A stretch of 64,000 nt of DNA. It comes from Brevibacillus borstelensis (lineage in GTDB: Bacteria; Bacillota; Bacilli; Brevibacillales; Brevibacillaceae). This document shows positions 41,984-50,883 of this stretch, piece by piece (the stretch's first letter is position 1; every line of letters begins with the position of its first letter). The position numbers and the translations under genes were made by a program. The DNA lies in contig NZ_RHHO01000015.1 of assembly GCF_003710865.1 (NCBI RefSeq), positions 1 to 64,000 of the forward strand, given 5' to 3'. A model generated the notes under the pieces. It searched no databases. It had not been told where the DNA came from and was given only the letters and a program-made list of their open reading frames with translations.

Positions 41984-43334
41984 GCAAAAGAAGGCGGGTG
42001 CGACCGGCGAGGGCCCGGCAGAAGGGCGTGCGCAGGAAACCGTCCAGCTTCCCGAGCTGAAACAGGCTGTCCGCGAGCGAATCATCGAGCAGAACGAAAA
42101 GGATCAACAGCTGCTGAGCCAGCCGGAGCTGCTTCGCCAGGTGATCTGGAAAGTGCTTGAAGAGGAGAGCGAGTCCCGCTTCGGCCATGCCCTTCTCACC
42201 TTGGAAGAAAAGCGGACAATGGTCGAAGAAATTGTCCAGCAGCTGGTCGGCTACGGAATTATTGATCCGTTGGTGAAGAACGAGCAGATCACAGAGATCA
42301 TGATCAACGGAATTGAACGGATTTTCATTGAGGAAAAAGGGAGAATGCGCCGGGCGATGACGGAAAAAGGCGCCCCGCTGCAGTTCGAGTCCGAGTCGGA
42401 GCTGCTGCACCTGATCGAAAAAATCGTGGCCCCGATCAACCGCAAAGTGGATGAAAGCGATCCGATCGTGGATGCCCGGCTCGCCGACGGTTCGCGCGTA
42501 AACGTAGTCATCCGTCCGATCTCGCTGTCCGGGCCGATCGTAACGATTCGGAAGTTTCCTGAAAATCCTTACACCATGCAGGAGCTGGTGGAGCTGGGGG
42601 CCCTTTCCCCTCAAATAGCAGAGTGGCTCGAAAAGCTGATTTGTGCCCGGTACAACATCGTGGTTTCCGGGGGAACCGGCTCGGGGAAGACCACGTTTCT
42701 CAATGCGCTCAGCATGTTCATTCCGCAGACGGAGCGGGTGATTACGGTAGAGGATGCGGCCGAGCTGAAGGTCACTCATATTGAAAACCTTGTCCGCCTG
42801 GAGACGCGGCCGCCCAACGTAGAAGGGAAAGGCGCCATCGCCATTCGCGACCTGGTACGGACAGCGCTCCGGATGCGTCCTGACCGGATTGTCGTCGGGG
42901 AGGTCCGCGGAGGAGAGGCCGTTGACATGCTGCAGGCGATGAATACGGGCCACGACGGCTCGCTGACGACGGGCCACGCCAACTCGGCGCGCGACATGCT
43001 GTCTCGTCTCGAGACGATGGTACTGATGTCGGGACTGGAACTGCCTCTCCCCGCCATCCGCAGGCAGATTGCCTCTGCGGTAGAGATTATCGTTCACCTG
43101 GGCCGCCTTCGCGACGGCTCCCGCAAGGTCCTGCAAATCTCGGAAATCCGTGATTACGTCGATGGCGAAATCGAGTGCGTCGACCTGTTTCGCTGGAGGA
43201 TGGAAGGCATGGATGAGGACGGTCGGCTGCGGGGGGCTCTCGTTCCGACCGGCGAGCCGGTCATGCAGATGGAGAAATGGCTGTCCAGGGGATACGGAGA
43301 AACCATGTTTGAAGCGGAGGAGTTGAGATGCTAG
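41961..43334 (+). CDS. tadA: Flp pilus assembly ATPase TadA/CpaF
   Basis: 457-residue hexameric secretion ATPase. Walker [10 protein letters not shown] is at 237-245, followed by the Asp box ([11 protein letters not shown]), Walker B ([16 protein letters not shown]) and His box ([16 protein letters not shown]). It powers both extension and retraction of Tad pili in known systems. The start is GTG 41961, preceded by GGGGGG; the frame extends back to 41886 inside tadZ without a better site. It overlaps tadB by seven bases. Confidence 0.95.
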   Translation: MRVEEAIRQKKAGATGEGPAEGRAQETVQLPELKQAVRERIIEQNEKDQQLLSQPELLRQVIWKVLEEESESRFGHALLTLEEKRTMVEEIVQQLVGYGIIDPLVKNEQITEIMINGIERIFIEEKGRMRRAMTEKGAPLQFESESELLHLIEKIVAPINRKVDESDPIVDARLADGSRVNVVIRPISLSGPIVTIRKFPENPYTMQELVELGALSPQIAEWLEKLICARYNIVVSGGTGSGKTTFLNALSMFIPQTERVITVEDAAELKVTHIENLVRLETRPPNVEGKGAIAIRDLVRTALRMRPDRIVVGEVRGGEAVDMLQAMNTGHDGSLTTGHANSARDMLSRLETMVLMSGLELPLPAIRRQIASAVEIIVHLGRLRDGSRKVLQISEIRDYVDGEIECVDLFRWRMEGMDEDGRLRGALVPTGEPVMQMEKWLSRGYGETMFEAEELRC

Positions 43335-44248
43335 GGACATATGTAGCGGTCATGGTCTCTTTGTACGTATTGCTCCGTTCCTTCATCGAGCTTTTGTACG
43401 TGCTGATTTACGGGGAATTTCCGCAAAAAAAGTGGCTGACCCGGCAGTTTGACCGCTTGCGTCATATTGAAACAAAGAAGGAGCGGGCCGGGCTGTCGCG
43501 ATGGCTGCAACTGGGATCGTCGTCGGATACGAAGCTGCTTGACTATCTCTTGATCGCCGTTTCGGTCGTGTCGCTGTTTTTCTTTGGCATGCTGCTGTTC
43601 CAAAACGAGTTTTACGCAGCCTTGTTTGGCGTACTTGGGCTTTTCGTTCCGCGGGCCATAAAGAAAAGAAGGCAGGAAAAACTGCGTCAGATCATGGTTC
43701 TCCAGTTTCGCGAGGCGATTTTGTCCATCGCAAGCTCGCTGAAGGCAGGTTCCTCCCTGCAGGTCGCGCTCCTGCGCAGTCAGCAAGACTTGGCGAAGCA
43801 GCTCGGCCATAAAAAGGATCGCCCCATGCTGGATGAACTGGAAAAGCTCAATCGGGACATCCATTTTGGCGTATCGCTGGAGGAAGCGCTGCAAAAATTC
43901 CGCGATGCGGTCAATCAGGAGGACGTCACGCAATTCGTCAACGCGGCCCTCATCACGAAATCGCGCGGCGGCAACCTGGCCGAGGTCATTCAAAATACGA
44001 CGATGATGATCACCGACAAGATTACGGTCCAGCAGGAAATCATGGTGGCGACAGCTCAAAAGCGAATGGAGGCAAAAATGCTCACATTCATGCCCCTCGG
44101 TATTGTGCTGGCGATCATGGCGCTCAATCCGGGCTATATGCAGCCGATGTACGATTCCTGGGTCGGGTCGTCATTGATGTTCCTAGCCGCTCTGATGCTG
44201 GTCGCCAACTACTTCCTCGGCCGCGCCATCACGAAGATCAATATATAG
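43328..44248 (+). CDS. tadB: Flp pilus inner-membrane protein TadB
   Basis: 306-residue membrane protein with a T2SF (GspF) domain. Helices lie at about residues 5-25 and 80-115, and two at the C terminus. The cytoplasmic part has REAILSIASSLKAGSSLQVAL and GGNLAEVIQ, the TadB signature. With TadC it forms the platform that TadA drives. It overlaps tadA by seven bases; ATG 43328 lies behind GGAGGAGTTGAG. Confidence 0.92.
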   Translation: MLGTYVAVMVSLYVLLRSFIELLYVLIYGEFPQKKWLTRQFDRLRHIETKKERAGLSRWLQLGSSSDTKLLDYLLIAVSVVSLFFFGMLLFQNEFYAALFGVLGLFVPRAIKKRRQEKLRQIMVLQFREAILSIASSLKAGSSLQVALLRSQQDLAKQLGHKKDRPMLDELEKLNRDIHFGVSLEEALQKFRDAVNQEDVTQFVNAALITKSRGGNLAEVIQNTTMMITDKITVQQEIMVATAQKRMEAKMLTFMPLGIVLAIMALNPGYMQPMYDSWVGSSLMFLAALMLVANYFLGRAITKINI

Positions 44249-44261
44249 TGGGTGAATGTTT

Positions 44262-45158
44262 ATGCCGACGCTGATTGCCTGCTTCACATTCGTACTGGTC
44301 GTCATGCTCTTTTTGCCGACCAAATGGCTGCAGGTGCAAAAAGTAAAAAAGGGCTTTGTCTTTATGTCATCCTACGTGACTTCTTCCACCACTCGAAAAA
44401 CCGGTCTCGTACACCTCATCACTCCTTTCGTGATGAGCATGATGGCTGCTTTGCGGCTTCGCATCCGTCCGAAACAGCGCAAGGATATCCAAACCAAGCT
44501 GATTCACGCAGGGTTGGCCGAGAACTGGACCGTGGAGAATTTCGTAAGCGTCCAGGCGGGATCGGCTGTACTGGCCGGCTTGTACTTTCTGTTTCTGGGC
44601 TGGGCAAACGGGAATTCCGACTATTACCTCATCGCCATAGGAGCCGTACTGATTGGATACTTCCTGCCGCAGCAATGGATCAGGCAAAAGATCAAAAGCA
44701 GGCAGGAATCGATACGCCGTGAGCTTCCGCATCTGCTAAACGCTGTCGCTATCATGTGCGAGGCGGGACTTCATCTCTTTCCCGCTCTCCGCGAAGTAGC
44801 GACTCGCCAAAAGGGAGTGCTCGCCCGGGAGCTGTTGACGGTCGTCAATGATGTGGCCTACGGCGTGGGACAAATCGAGGCTTTGGAGCGGATGGCCGAT
44901 CGCTGTCAGGTAGAAGAGGTAAGCCGGTTTGTCTCGGCCCTGTCGCAGACGATCGAGCGGGGGGCTTCCGGGATCACCGGCGTGCTTCGCCAGCAAGCCT
45001 CGGAGGTGTGGGAGGACCGCAAGAAAAAAGCGCAAAGACTGGGTGCGGAAGCTTCTTTGAAGCTGTTCCTGCCTTTGCTGCTGCTTGCCTTTCCGGCGAT
45101 GACCATATTTATGCTGGGACCTGTGTTTATTGAGTTGGCTCGGTTTGTCATGAATTAA
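44262..45158 (+). CDS. tadC: Flp pilus inner-membrane protein TadC
   Basis: 298-residue paralogue of TadB with a T2SF domain (RRELPHLLNAVAIMCEAGLHLFPALREVA and SRFVSALSQTIERGASGITGVL) and about four helices. ATG 44262 has GGTGA at six bases; ATG 44256 is too close to it. The gap to tadB is 13 bases, so the genes are one transcript. It completes the pilus platform. Confidence 0.92.
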   Translation: MPTLIACFTFVLVVMLFLPTKWLQVQKVKKGFVFMSSYVTSSTTRKTGLVHLITPFVMSMMAALRLRIRPKQRKDIQTKLIHAGLAENWTVENFVSVQAGSAVLAGLYFLFLGWANGNSDYYLIAIGAVLIGYFLPQQWIRQKIKSRQESIRRELPHLLNAVAIMCEAGLHLFPALREVATRQKGVLARELLTVVNDVAYGVGQIEALERMADRCQVEEVSRFVSALSQTIERGASGITGVLRQQASEVWEDRKKKAQRLGAEASLKLFLPLLLLAFPAMTIFMLGPVFIELARFVMN

Positions 45159-45193
45159 GCGATTTGTCCATGTACGAACAAGGAGGACTGACA

Positions 45194-46087
45194 ATGAAAT
45201 TGCTATGGATCATGTCGCCGGCAAAGGGTGTTTTCAAAACAGCGCTGTCCCCGTTTAAGCGCGGCTTGCAGCAGATATACATGAGCTCGGAGATGGTTGT
45301 GGACGGCGAAGCTTATCGTCTGGTGGGCATCTATCCAATGTCTGTGCTGCTTCGGATGGAAACGAATTTTGAGAAATTCGCCATCGTGGATCAAACAGGC
45401 CGGTTGGTCCCAGACCAGAACGTGACGCAGCGCTGTCTGCGAATGTACCAGTTGATCGTGACACTCGACAACAACGCCGGTTATCTCAAAAAAAATTTGG
45501 CTGTCGATCCTCAGTCGTTTGTGCCGATCATCCGGCACGTGGAGGAATTGGGAAAGAAGGTGCTGGATCGTCTCGGGGAGGAGCAGGGGAGAGCGGCACA
45601 GGCTCACCTGGATGGCTACAAGCAGTACCTGAAACAAGGAGCACAGCTCGGTGAGCGCATTAACTCATCGGGAAGAGAGGTTTTGTGGCGGCTCGAGCCG
45701 ATCAAGGCGGGCCAGCCGCTGAGGGAGCAAGAGGTGGCTCAGCTTGACAAAGCGATGCTGGATTTCATGGATGACTCGCGGAAAAGAGTGCTGGTCCTTC
45801 TGGAGTCGCATACAGCCCGCACGGAAACAAAGCGACTGCTCTCTGAAGCGCTGGCCCAGAAATGGCTTGGTGCTGGTGAGGAGAAGCTAGCTCAGAACAT
45901 CGTCGCTTTACTGGAGAATTCCTTTCAGGTGGAGCGGGTCTCAATAGCGGAGCGCGGTGCGCAAACACTTGAGCAGGCAATCTGGACAGCCAAGAACGAA
46001 ACAAGGGATTTTATCGGCAAGCATACCGCTGATTTGCTGAGGCAAAAATGGCTCCTCGGAGCGGAAGGAAGCAGCATACAGGCATGA
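45194..46087 (+). CDS. Uncharacterised protein of the tad cluster
   Basis: 297-residue protein without signal peptide or clear membrane helix. The N-terminal 60 residues (KLLWIMSPAKGVFKTALSPFKRG, then MVVDGEAYRLVGIYPMSVLLRM) look globular. The centre and C terminus are helical with long charged stretches (EELGKKVLDRLGEEQ, EVAQLDKAMLDFMDDSRKRV). ATG 45194 has an ideal AAGGAGG seven bases upstream. It lies 35 bases after tadC and must be co-transcribed, which makes a pilus-related cytoplasmic or envelope role likely. I do not recognise a family. Confidence 0.8.
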   Translation: MKLLWIMSPAKGVFKTALSPFKRGLQQIYMSSEMVVDGEAYRLVGIYPMSVLLRMETNFEKFAIVDQTGRLVPDQNVTQRCLRMYQLIVTLDNNAGYLKKNLAVDPQSFVPIIRHVEELGKKVLDRLGEEQGRAAQAHLDGYKQYLKQGAQLGERINSSGREVLWRLEPIKAGQPLREQEVAQLDKAMLDFMDDSRKRVLVLLESHTARTETKRLLSEALAQKWLGAGEEKLAQNIVALLENSFQVERVSIAERGAQTLEQAIWTAKNETRDFIGKHTADLLRQKWLLGAEGSSIQA

Positions 46088-46186
46088 CTGACCATCCGAG
46101 AGGAGCGCGTAGAAAGGGGGGGGGTAGCTGCGATAACAAATACAAAATCTGTTGGAGGAGGTGGATCTCTCCCTATACGACCGCAT

Positions 46187-46248
46187 AAAAACCTTCCGGC
46201 AAAGCGCTATTCATTCATCCTTGCAAAGTCTTCGATGGAGGTTTTTTT
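46187..46248 (+). terminator. Terminator-like hairpin between tad genes
   Basis: AAAAACCTTCC (from 46187) pairs with GGAGGTTTTT (46237-46246), followed by more T residues. A strong GGAGGAGGTGG lies upstream at 46154-46164 with no start codon after it, so part of a lost gene or an attenuator may be here. Confidence 0.45.
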
Positions 46249-46272
46249 ACTAAGCAGGAAGGAAGGTAGATC

Positions 46273-47736
46273 ATGTACAGGTGGTTCAGGAAAAAACAGA
46301 GTAGGCGTCTGATCGCCGGTGTGTCTGTTTTCCTCATCGTGCTGCTCAACTTGCTATGGTTTGCCGTGCCTTCAGAGATGGTGTCGGCAAACGAGAAACC
46401 CACTCCCAACATGATCAAGGCAGATGAAAAGAACGACGTAAAGCCGGGATCTGGAGCAAACGGGGCAGCACCCGGAGCCTTGCCGGATGGAAAGGGACAG
46501 GACGACACTGCCTACAAGGCCGGAAAGACATTCAATAATACATTTACGTATGTACTGGAGGTCGCCAAGGCAGTAGAGAGCATCAGCAGCTCCCCGAGCG
46601 GAGGCAACATCATTGTGGGAACCCTCGGCGTCGTAGCCTCCGGGTCAAAGATTTTCAACGAAGCAGGAGATACCCACTGGAGCGTGCAGCTGATCGAGAA
46701 AGGGATAGACCCTGCTCTCAAGGCTGTGGAATTCCGGGCAGCTTTCAACTATCAAACCGTGTTTACAGGCGCAGTCAATACCGCCGCGAATGTAAGCTGG
46801 TGGACGAAGCTGAAAAACGAGTTCGCCTGGACGACGCTGCAAAACGGGCCAGCCAGCGTTTTTCTGGCCAAAGTCGGGGCGCCGTTCGCCGCGATTTCCG
46901 CTGGATTCGGTGTGTATGATGTCGTTCAGGGAGCGAAGAACAACGACGGCTGGAAAATCGCAGAGGGCTCCGTCGATATCATCGGAGGTCTTGCCGGAGT
47001 GGCGTTGCCGTTCCTGCTTGCGACGCCTGCTGCACCGATCGTGGCGGGGATTGCACTTGGAGCGGCAGTCGTGTCCACAGCTCTGAAGTATCGGAAAGAA
47101 ATTGCCGCAGCCGCCAAATGGGTGTGGAACAAAGGCAAAGAATTGGGCCGATACGCATGGAACGCGACGAAAAACTTTGCCGCAAATACGTGGTCCGCAA
47201 TAAAGAAGACAGCGAGCCAGGCTTGGAGTGCAACAAAGCAGGCTGCAAGCAGGGCGTGGGCCGCGACGAAGAAGACAGCTAGTCGTGCTTGGGCCGCGAC
47301 GAAGAAGACAGCTAGCCGTGCTTGGGCCGCAACGAAGAAAACAGCGAGCCGTGCTTGGGCCGCGACGAAGAAGACAGCGAGCCGTGCTTGGTCTGCAACG
47401 AAGAAAACAGCGAGCCGCGCATGGTCCGCAACGAAGAAGACAGCGAGCCGCGCATGGTCCGCAACGAAGAAGACAGCAAGCCGTGCTTGGTCCTCGACAA
47501 AGAAGACAGCAAGCCGTGCATGGTCTGCAACGAAGAAGACAGCAAGCCGTGCTTGGTCTGCAACGAAGAAGACAGCGAGCCATGCTTGGTCTTCGACGAA
47601 GAAGACGGCGAACCGCGCATGGTCTTCGACGAAGAAGACAGCAAGCCGGGCGTGGAGCTCGACACGCAAGGCAGCCAGCTCTGCACGAAACGCAATCGGA
47701 GGCTTCTTCAGCAATGTACGAAAGTCATTTGGTTGA
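46273..47736 (+). CDS. Secreted protein with 11-residue tandem repeats
   Basis: 487-residue predicted exported protein. A signal peptide (RRLIAGVSVFLIVLLNLLWF) ends near VSA at 37-39. Residues 80-280 are rich in Gly/Ala with hydrophobic stretches (GNIIVGTLGVVASGSKIF, IIGGLAGVALPFLLA, APIVAGIALGAAVVSTAL), reminiscent of membrane-inserting regions of toxins. From about residue 286 follow 16-17 tandem 11-residue units, consensus S-A-T-K-K-T-A-S-R-A-W, each with about three positive charges and one tryptophan, then a 15-residue tail. ATG 46273 follows GGAAGGAAGGTAGATC. It sits between tadC-linked genes and the flp pilin. Function unknown; candidates are a cationic surface scaffold or a membrane-active effector. 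Confidence 0.85.
   Translation: MYRWFRKKQSRRLIAGVSVFLIVLLNLLWFAVPSEMVSANEKPTPNMIKADEKNDVKPGSGANGAAPGALPDGKGQDDTAYKAGKTFNNTFTYVLEVAKAVESISSSPSGGNIIVGTLGVVASGSKIFNEAGDTHWSVQLIEKGIDPALKAVEFRAAFNYQTVFTGAVNTAANVSWWTKLKNEFAWTTLQNGPASVFLAKVGAPFAAISAGFGVYDVVQGAKNNDGWKIAEGSVDIIGGLAGVALPFLLATPAAPIVAGIALGAAVVSTALKYRKEIAAAAKWVWNKGKELGRYAWNATKNFAANTWSAIKKTASQAWSATKQAASRAWAATKKTASRAWAATKKTASRAWAATKKTASRAWAATKKTASRAWSATKKTASRAWSATKKTASRAWSATKKTASRAWSSTKKTASRAWSATKKTASRAWSATKKTASHAWSSTKKTANRAWSSTKKTASRAWSSTRKAASSARNAIGGFFSNVRKSFG
47128..47688 (+). repeat. 33-bp coding minisatellite (about 17 units)
   Basis: Seventeen 33-bp units encode the 11-residue repeats; units from about 47227 to 47655 are nearly identical at DNA level. 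All changes are in frame, so copy number can vary without breaking the protein. Confidence 0.92.
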
Positions 47737-47765
47737 GTCGACCGGATGATGGAAAGGACGTTACC

Positions 47766-48443
47766 ATGCAACTGAAAAAGATAAGCAGCATCATGATGGC
47801 GACGTGCCTGCTCCTCTTTCTCGCCGCTTGCGGCGGGGAGAGCAGCACGTCCGCCCCTGCTACCGGACCGGAGAACGGAGCTGACCGGAAGCTTCAGTAT
47901 CGCGCTGAACAACTGGCGAATCTGCAGCAAGAAGATCTGGAGGAGCGGATAAAGCAGTTGGAAGCGGTAAAGGATCAGCTAAAAGCAAAAAGGGATGAAA
48001 TCATCGGCCAAGGCGGAAAGTGGGTCGAATCGAAGCTTTCCGTATTGGAGCATCAAGAACCATTTCGAACAGAGGAAATGAAAAAATATTTGACGACACT
48101 GATGGATCTCTATCTGCCGCTGGCTGAAGGCAGCGTGGATGTCGTTCCAGTGACGGCAGCCTACCAGGAGGACGGCTCGCTTCTCGCGGTGATGCTGCTG
48201 AGAAATGGCGTACCAGGGAAAACACTGACGTCTGCCGACCTTTCGAAAGCTGTGCTGACGATTTACCAAGCAGATGGACAAAAGGTAGTCGAGGTTCCGT
48301 TTGCTCCGAATGCTCAGGACATTGGCAGTCTTTCGACAGGGGAAGCACGTCCGCTCAGCATCGTCGTTGACAAGAAGGACGTTCTGAACAGCAATTATTC
48401 ATTTCAGCAGGAAGGGTATGTTTTTACACTGCAAGGCTTCTAA
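47766..48443 (+). CDS. Lipoprotein with SLAP-like C-terminal domain
   Basis: 225-residue predicted lipoprotein. The signal ends in FLAAC (Cys near residue 22). A charged helix (LQQEDLEERIKQLEAVKDQLKAKRDE) follows, then a beta-rich domain (VVPVTAAYQEDGSLLAVMLLRNG, VPFAPNAQDIGSLSTGEARPLSIVV). The latter resembles SLAP domains of Firmicutes surface proteins; this match is by eye. ATG 47766 has AAAGGAC seven bases upstream. It lies between the repeat protein and the pilin and is probably anchored on the outer membrane face. Confidence 0.75.
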   Translation: MQLKKISSIMMATCLLLFLAACGGESSTSAPATGPENGADRKLQYRAEQLANLQQEDLEERIKQLEAVKDQLKAKRDEIIGQGGKWVESKLSVLEHQEPFRTEEMKKYLTTLMDLYLPLAEGSVDVVPVTAAYQEDGSLLAVMLLRNGVPGKTLTSADLSKAVLTIYQADGQKVVEVPFAPNAQDIGSLSTGEARPLSIVVDKKDVLNSNYSFQQEGYVFTLQGF

Positions 48444-48474
48444 ATCAATCAACCATTCAATGGAGGGATTCGCA

Positions 48475-48648
48475 ATGAAACAAGCACTGGTGAAATTTTG
48501 GAAAGAAGAAGAAGGACAGGCGCTCAGCGAGTACGGCTTGATTCTCGGCATCATCGCGATTGCCGCCATCGCTGGCCTGGTCGCCATGAAGGATAAGATT
48601 GTCAAAGTATTTAAAGATATTGCTGACGGTCTTGGCAAGGGCAGCTGA
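48475..48648 (+). CDS. flp: Flp/Fap-type pilin
   Basis: 57-residue class IVb prepilin. A short basic leader ends in EEEG, with cleavage expected after Gly14. The mature protein begins QALSEYGLILGIIAIAAIAGLV, with Glu at position 5 and Tyr at 6 of the mature chain, the Flp hallmark. ATG 48475 follows GGAGGGATTCGC. The prepilin peptidase gene follows after two bases. This is the likely major pilin. Confidence 0.95.
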   Translation: MKQALVKFWKEEEGQALSEYGLILGIIAIAAIAGLVAMKDKIVKVFKDIADGLGKGS

Positions 48649-48650
48649 GT

Positions 48651-49175
48651 TTGGAAATGTTCACATACGGCCTTTGCCTGTTCGGTCTGACGATCGCGCT
48701 TATCTTTGACGTGTGGAAATATCGAATCCCCAACCTGTTGACGGTATCGCTCGCGCTGGCCGGACTGGCAAACGGTACCATTCTGTACGGCTGGTCCGGC
48801 TTCGTGGAGCATCTTTTGGGCTTGCTGGCCGGACTTGGAATATTTCTTGTCCCTTACCTGATGGGAGCCTTTGGCGCAGGTGATGTAAAAATGATGGGCA
48901 GCATCGGTGCGGTCATGGGTCTTCCCTTTATCGTCACCAACAGTTTTGTCGTGATCGCAGTCGGCGGAGTCATCGCAGCCGGGATCGTTGTCGCTGCGCG
49001 AGGCTTTAAAGGGACATGCGAGTTGCTCTATCTCTTTATTGTCTATTTGTGTAGCGGAAAGCTGAAGGACTTTTTACATGTGCTGAAAGATCGCTCCCAG
49101 CCGGTATTTCCGTACGGCATCGCAATATTTATCGGAACGGTGGTGACCATGTATTGGGGATCCGCAATCGTCTGA
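48651..49175 (+). CDS. tadV: Prepilin peptidase TadV/CpaA (A24 family)
   Basis: 174-residue membrane aspartic protease with about five helices. The catalytic aspartates are Asp20 (IFDVWKYRIPN) and Asp78 in GAGDVKMMG, the GxGD motif. It should cleave the leader from the Flp pilin and TadE-type pseudopilins. TTG 48651 has AAGGG nine bases upstream; ATG 48657 is the alternative. It overlaps tadE by 22 bases. Confidence 0.92.
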   Translation: MEMFTYGLCLFGLTIALIFDVWKYRIPNLLTVSLALAGLANGTILYGWSGFVEHLLGLLAGLGIFLVPYLMGAFGAGDVKMMGSIGAVMGLPFIVTNSFVVIAVGGVIAAGIVVAARGFKGTCELLYLFIVYLCSGKLKDFLHVLKDRSQPVFPYGIAIFIGTVVTMYWGSAIV

Positions 49176-49570
49176 GACAACTTGTCAAAAGAGAAGAAGG
49201 GCAGGCCATCACGGAATTTGCGATTGTCCTGCCTGTCATGATCCTGCTGATCACGGGCATCCTCGTTTTTGGACATATGATGTACGCCAAAACCCTCGTG
49301 GTCTTGTCTGCCAGCCAGGGAGCGCGGGTGGGCGGCGCTGTCTGGGATGATGAGGGGGCAGGAGCCGCGCGGGCCAAAATCCGCAACACCGCCCTGTCCA
49401 TTCTAACGAACGGCCTGAGCGGGTCTCACGATGTCCAGATCCGGGAAACGGGAAATGACATCAGCGTGACAGTCACTTATGACTACCCGGTGACGATCCC
49501 GATCATCAGCGCGTTTTTCTCCAATCCTGTTGTAAAGCTTGAGCATACGGCTGTCTATAAAGTGCTATAG
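49154..49570 (+). CDS. tadE: TadE-like pseudopilin
   Basis: 138-residue protein with a prepilin-like N terminus: KREEG followed by QAITEFAIVLPVMILLITGILVFGHMM, a TadE domain helix. The C-terminal part is a small beta-rich domain (VQIRETGNDISVTVTYDYPV). The start TTG 49154 lies inside tadV. Tad pseudopilins are processed by the prepilin peptidase and act in assembly. Confidence 0.88.
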   Translation: MGIRNRLRQLVKREEGQAITEFAIVLPVMILLITGILVFGHMMYAKTLVVLSASQGARVGGAVWDDEGAGAARAKIRNTALSILTNGLSGSHDVQIRETGNDISVTVTYDYPVTIPIISAFFSNPVVKLEHTAVYKVL

Positions 49571-49610
49571 CGGTGGGACAAAAATCCTGAGCAGGAAAGA
49601 ATGAGGTCAG

Positions 49611-50075
49611 ATGAAAATACCAGCGAAGTGGAAAAAGGAATGGAAACGAAAGTGGGGCCGGTGGAAACGGGACGAAAAGGGCGGCGCCCTGGTGCTGTTC
49701 GCCGCTTTTCTTCCTGTCCTTGTGGCTGTGGCCGGGCTGGTCATTGACACCGGGGTGATCGCCTATCATCAGGCGAAGCTGTCCGAGGCCACTGACGCTG
49801 CTGCCTGGGCGGGACTGGATTCGTATGACCGCGATCTCTGGAATGTAGAGCCGCCCGAAGAACCGCGGGTCGTGCTTGTACCGGGCGAAGCACGGTCGCT
49901 AGCAGCCAGCTACCTGGCGATCAATTATCCCCAGGCTCAACTTACCGGTGTAGAGGTGAGCGGTGGCACCATAGTCGTGAAAGCGGAAGCGGAGTGCCAG
50001 TTTTTCTTCATGAAAATGTTTGGCATCCAGGGGACCACCTTGTCCGCATCTGCGGAGGCGAGGATGGAAGAGTAA
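49611..50075 (+). CDS. tadG: TadG-like pilus assembly protein (short form)
   Basis: 154-residue protein. After a basic N terminus, KGGALVLFAAFLPVLVAVAGLVIDTGVIAYHQAKLSEATDAAAWAGL matches the N-terminal TadE/TadG anchor. The large C-terminal von Willebrand-like domain usual in TadG is missing, so this is a minor pseudopilin rather than a full TadG. ATG 49611 follows GAGGTCAG. It ends the core tad block. A short stem (GGACGG/CCGTCC, 50078-50099) follows. Confidence 0.82.
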   Translation: MKIPAKWKKEWKRKWGRWKRDEKGGALVLFAAFLPVLVAVAGLVIDTGVIAYHQAKLSEATDAAAWAGLDSYDRDLWNVEPPEEPRVVLVPGEARSLAASYLAINYPQAQLTGVEVSGGTIVVKAEAECQFFFMKMFGIQGTTLSASAEARMEE

Positions 50076-50113
50076 AGGACGGCCACCCGCGACCGTCCGT
50101 ACAAGATACGGTA

Positions 50114-50866
50114 TTACATTCTGCTGCTCTCCTCTTGGTATACGTCGAAATCGAATGCTTCTTTTCTTGTGCGAAGCTCCAGGTACAGCAGGTAGTAGGC
50201 GGCGCCCTCAAACGGCAATATCAGCATTTCGCGTATGAGGAAGAGCAGGAAGGCTATCGCCGGCTGACTGGCAATTGCCGGAAACAAAAAGCCGGGCAAG
50301 TATTGCAGGACTGCTCTCACGACGGCAAAGATCAGGATGATGCCCAGGACGCGAAGTGTGGAGCCCTTTACCAAAAAGAGACTTCGCTTCAGTGCCGCGA
50401 TCGCCCCCATCCCTTCAAAGGCGATCACCTGAGGAAAGACGGTAAACCAGATCATGAGCAAAATGCCCGGAATAATCAGCAGTAGCGTACCTAATGCCAC
50501 CCCTGCAAATTCAAGCAGGCTGGCAAGGATAACGACGGGCACCAGGCTGCCAAAGGCCGTCAGCGCCTGAAGCTGCTGATCCCATTGTGTTCCCAAATGA
50601 GATCGTTTCAAAACGATTCCCATGTAGACGAAATAGAGGGACAGCAGAATGCCGTTGACCGGCGTCATGATCAGCGGGCTGAACGCTTCCTTCAACTGCT
50701 GGGACTGTGCCCATCCTGTCAGCGCTTGCTCTGACCAAAAGAGAAGGGAAACGATCAGGAACAGGAAGGGAAACTGGCTGAGCCAGATCCGTTTCCCCGT
50801 TTTCAGACTATGGCCCAGAAGAACTGAAATGGGCTGAGGTTGGATATTCGATGGCTGAATGATCAT
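50114..50866 (-). CDS. Hypothetical integral membrane protein
   Basis: 250-residue membrane protein with about six helices. Motifs LLIIPGILLMIWFTVFPQVIAFEG and AALKRSLFLVKGS resemble the YciC/DUF975-type or glycerophosphodiesterase membrane domain, in which proteins influence membrane traffic or stress but have no known reaction. ATG 50866 follows AAAGGAATCGTGACC. It is on the opposite strand to the tad genes and probably in one unit with the DUF192 gene 17 bases upstream. Confidence 0.75.
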   Translation of the reverse strand: MIIQPSNIQPQPISVLLGHSLKTGKRIWLSQFPFLFLIVSLLFWSEQALTGWAQSQQLKEAFSPLIMTPVNGILLSLYFVYMGIVLKRSHLGTQWDQQLQALTAFGSLVPVVILASLLEFAGVALGTLLLIIPGILLMIWFTVFPQVIAFEGMGAIAALKRSLFLVKGSTLRVLGIILIFAVVRAVLQYLPGFLFPAIASQPAIAFLLFLIREMLILPFEGAAYYLLYLELRTRKEAFDFDVYQEESSRM

Positions 50867-50883
50867 GGTCACGATTCCTTTCG

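Noticed and set aside
41955-43340. 461-codon minus-strand open frame opposite tadA
   Set aside because: It mirrors the third-codon-position GC bias of tadA and has no family-like motifs or ribosome binding site.
47128-47688. Regular 33-bp repeats considered as a CRISPR array
   Set aside because: Units are contiguous with no unique spacers and are in frame within a gene.
46645-47930. Long alternative frames through the 33-bp repeat (both strands)
   Set aside because: Repeats whose length is a multiple of three keep several frames open. Only the frame from 46273 has a ribosome binding site, signal peptide and continuation into non-repetitive coding sequence.
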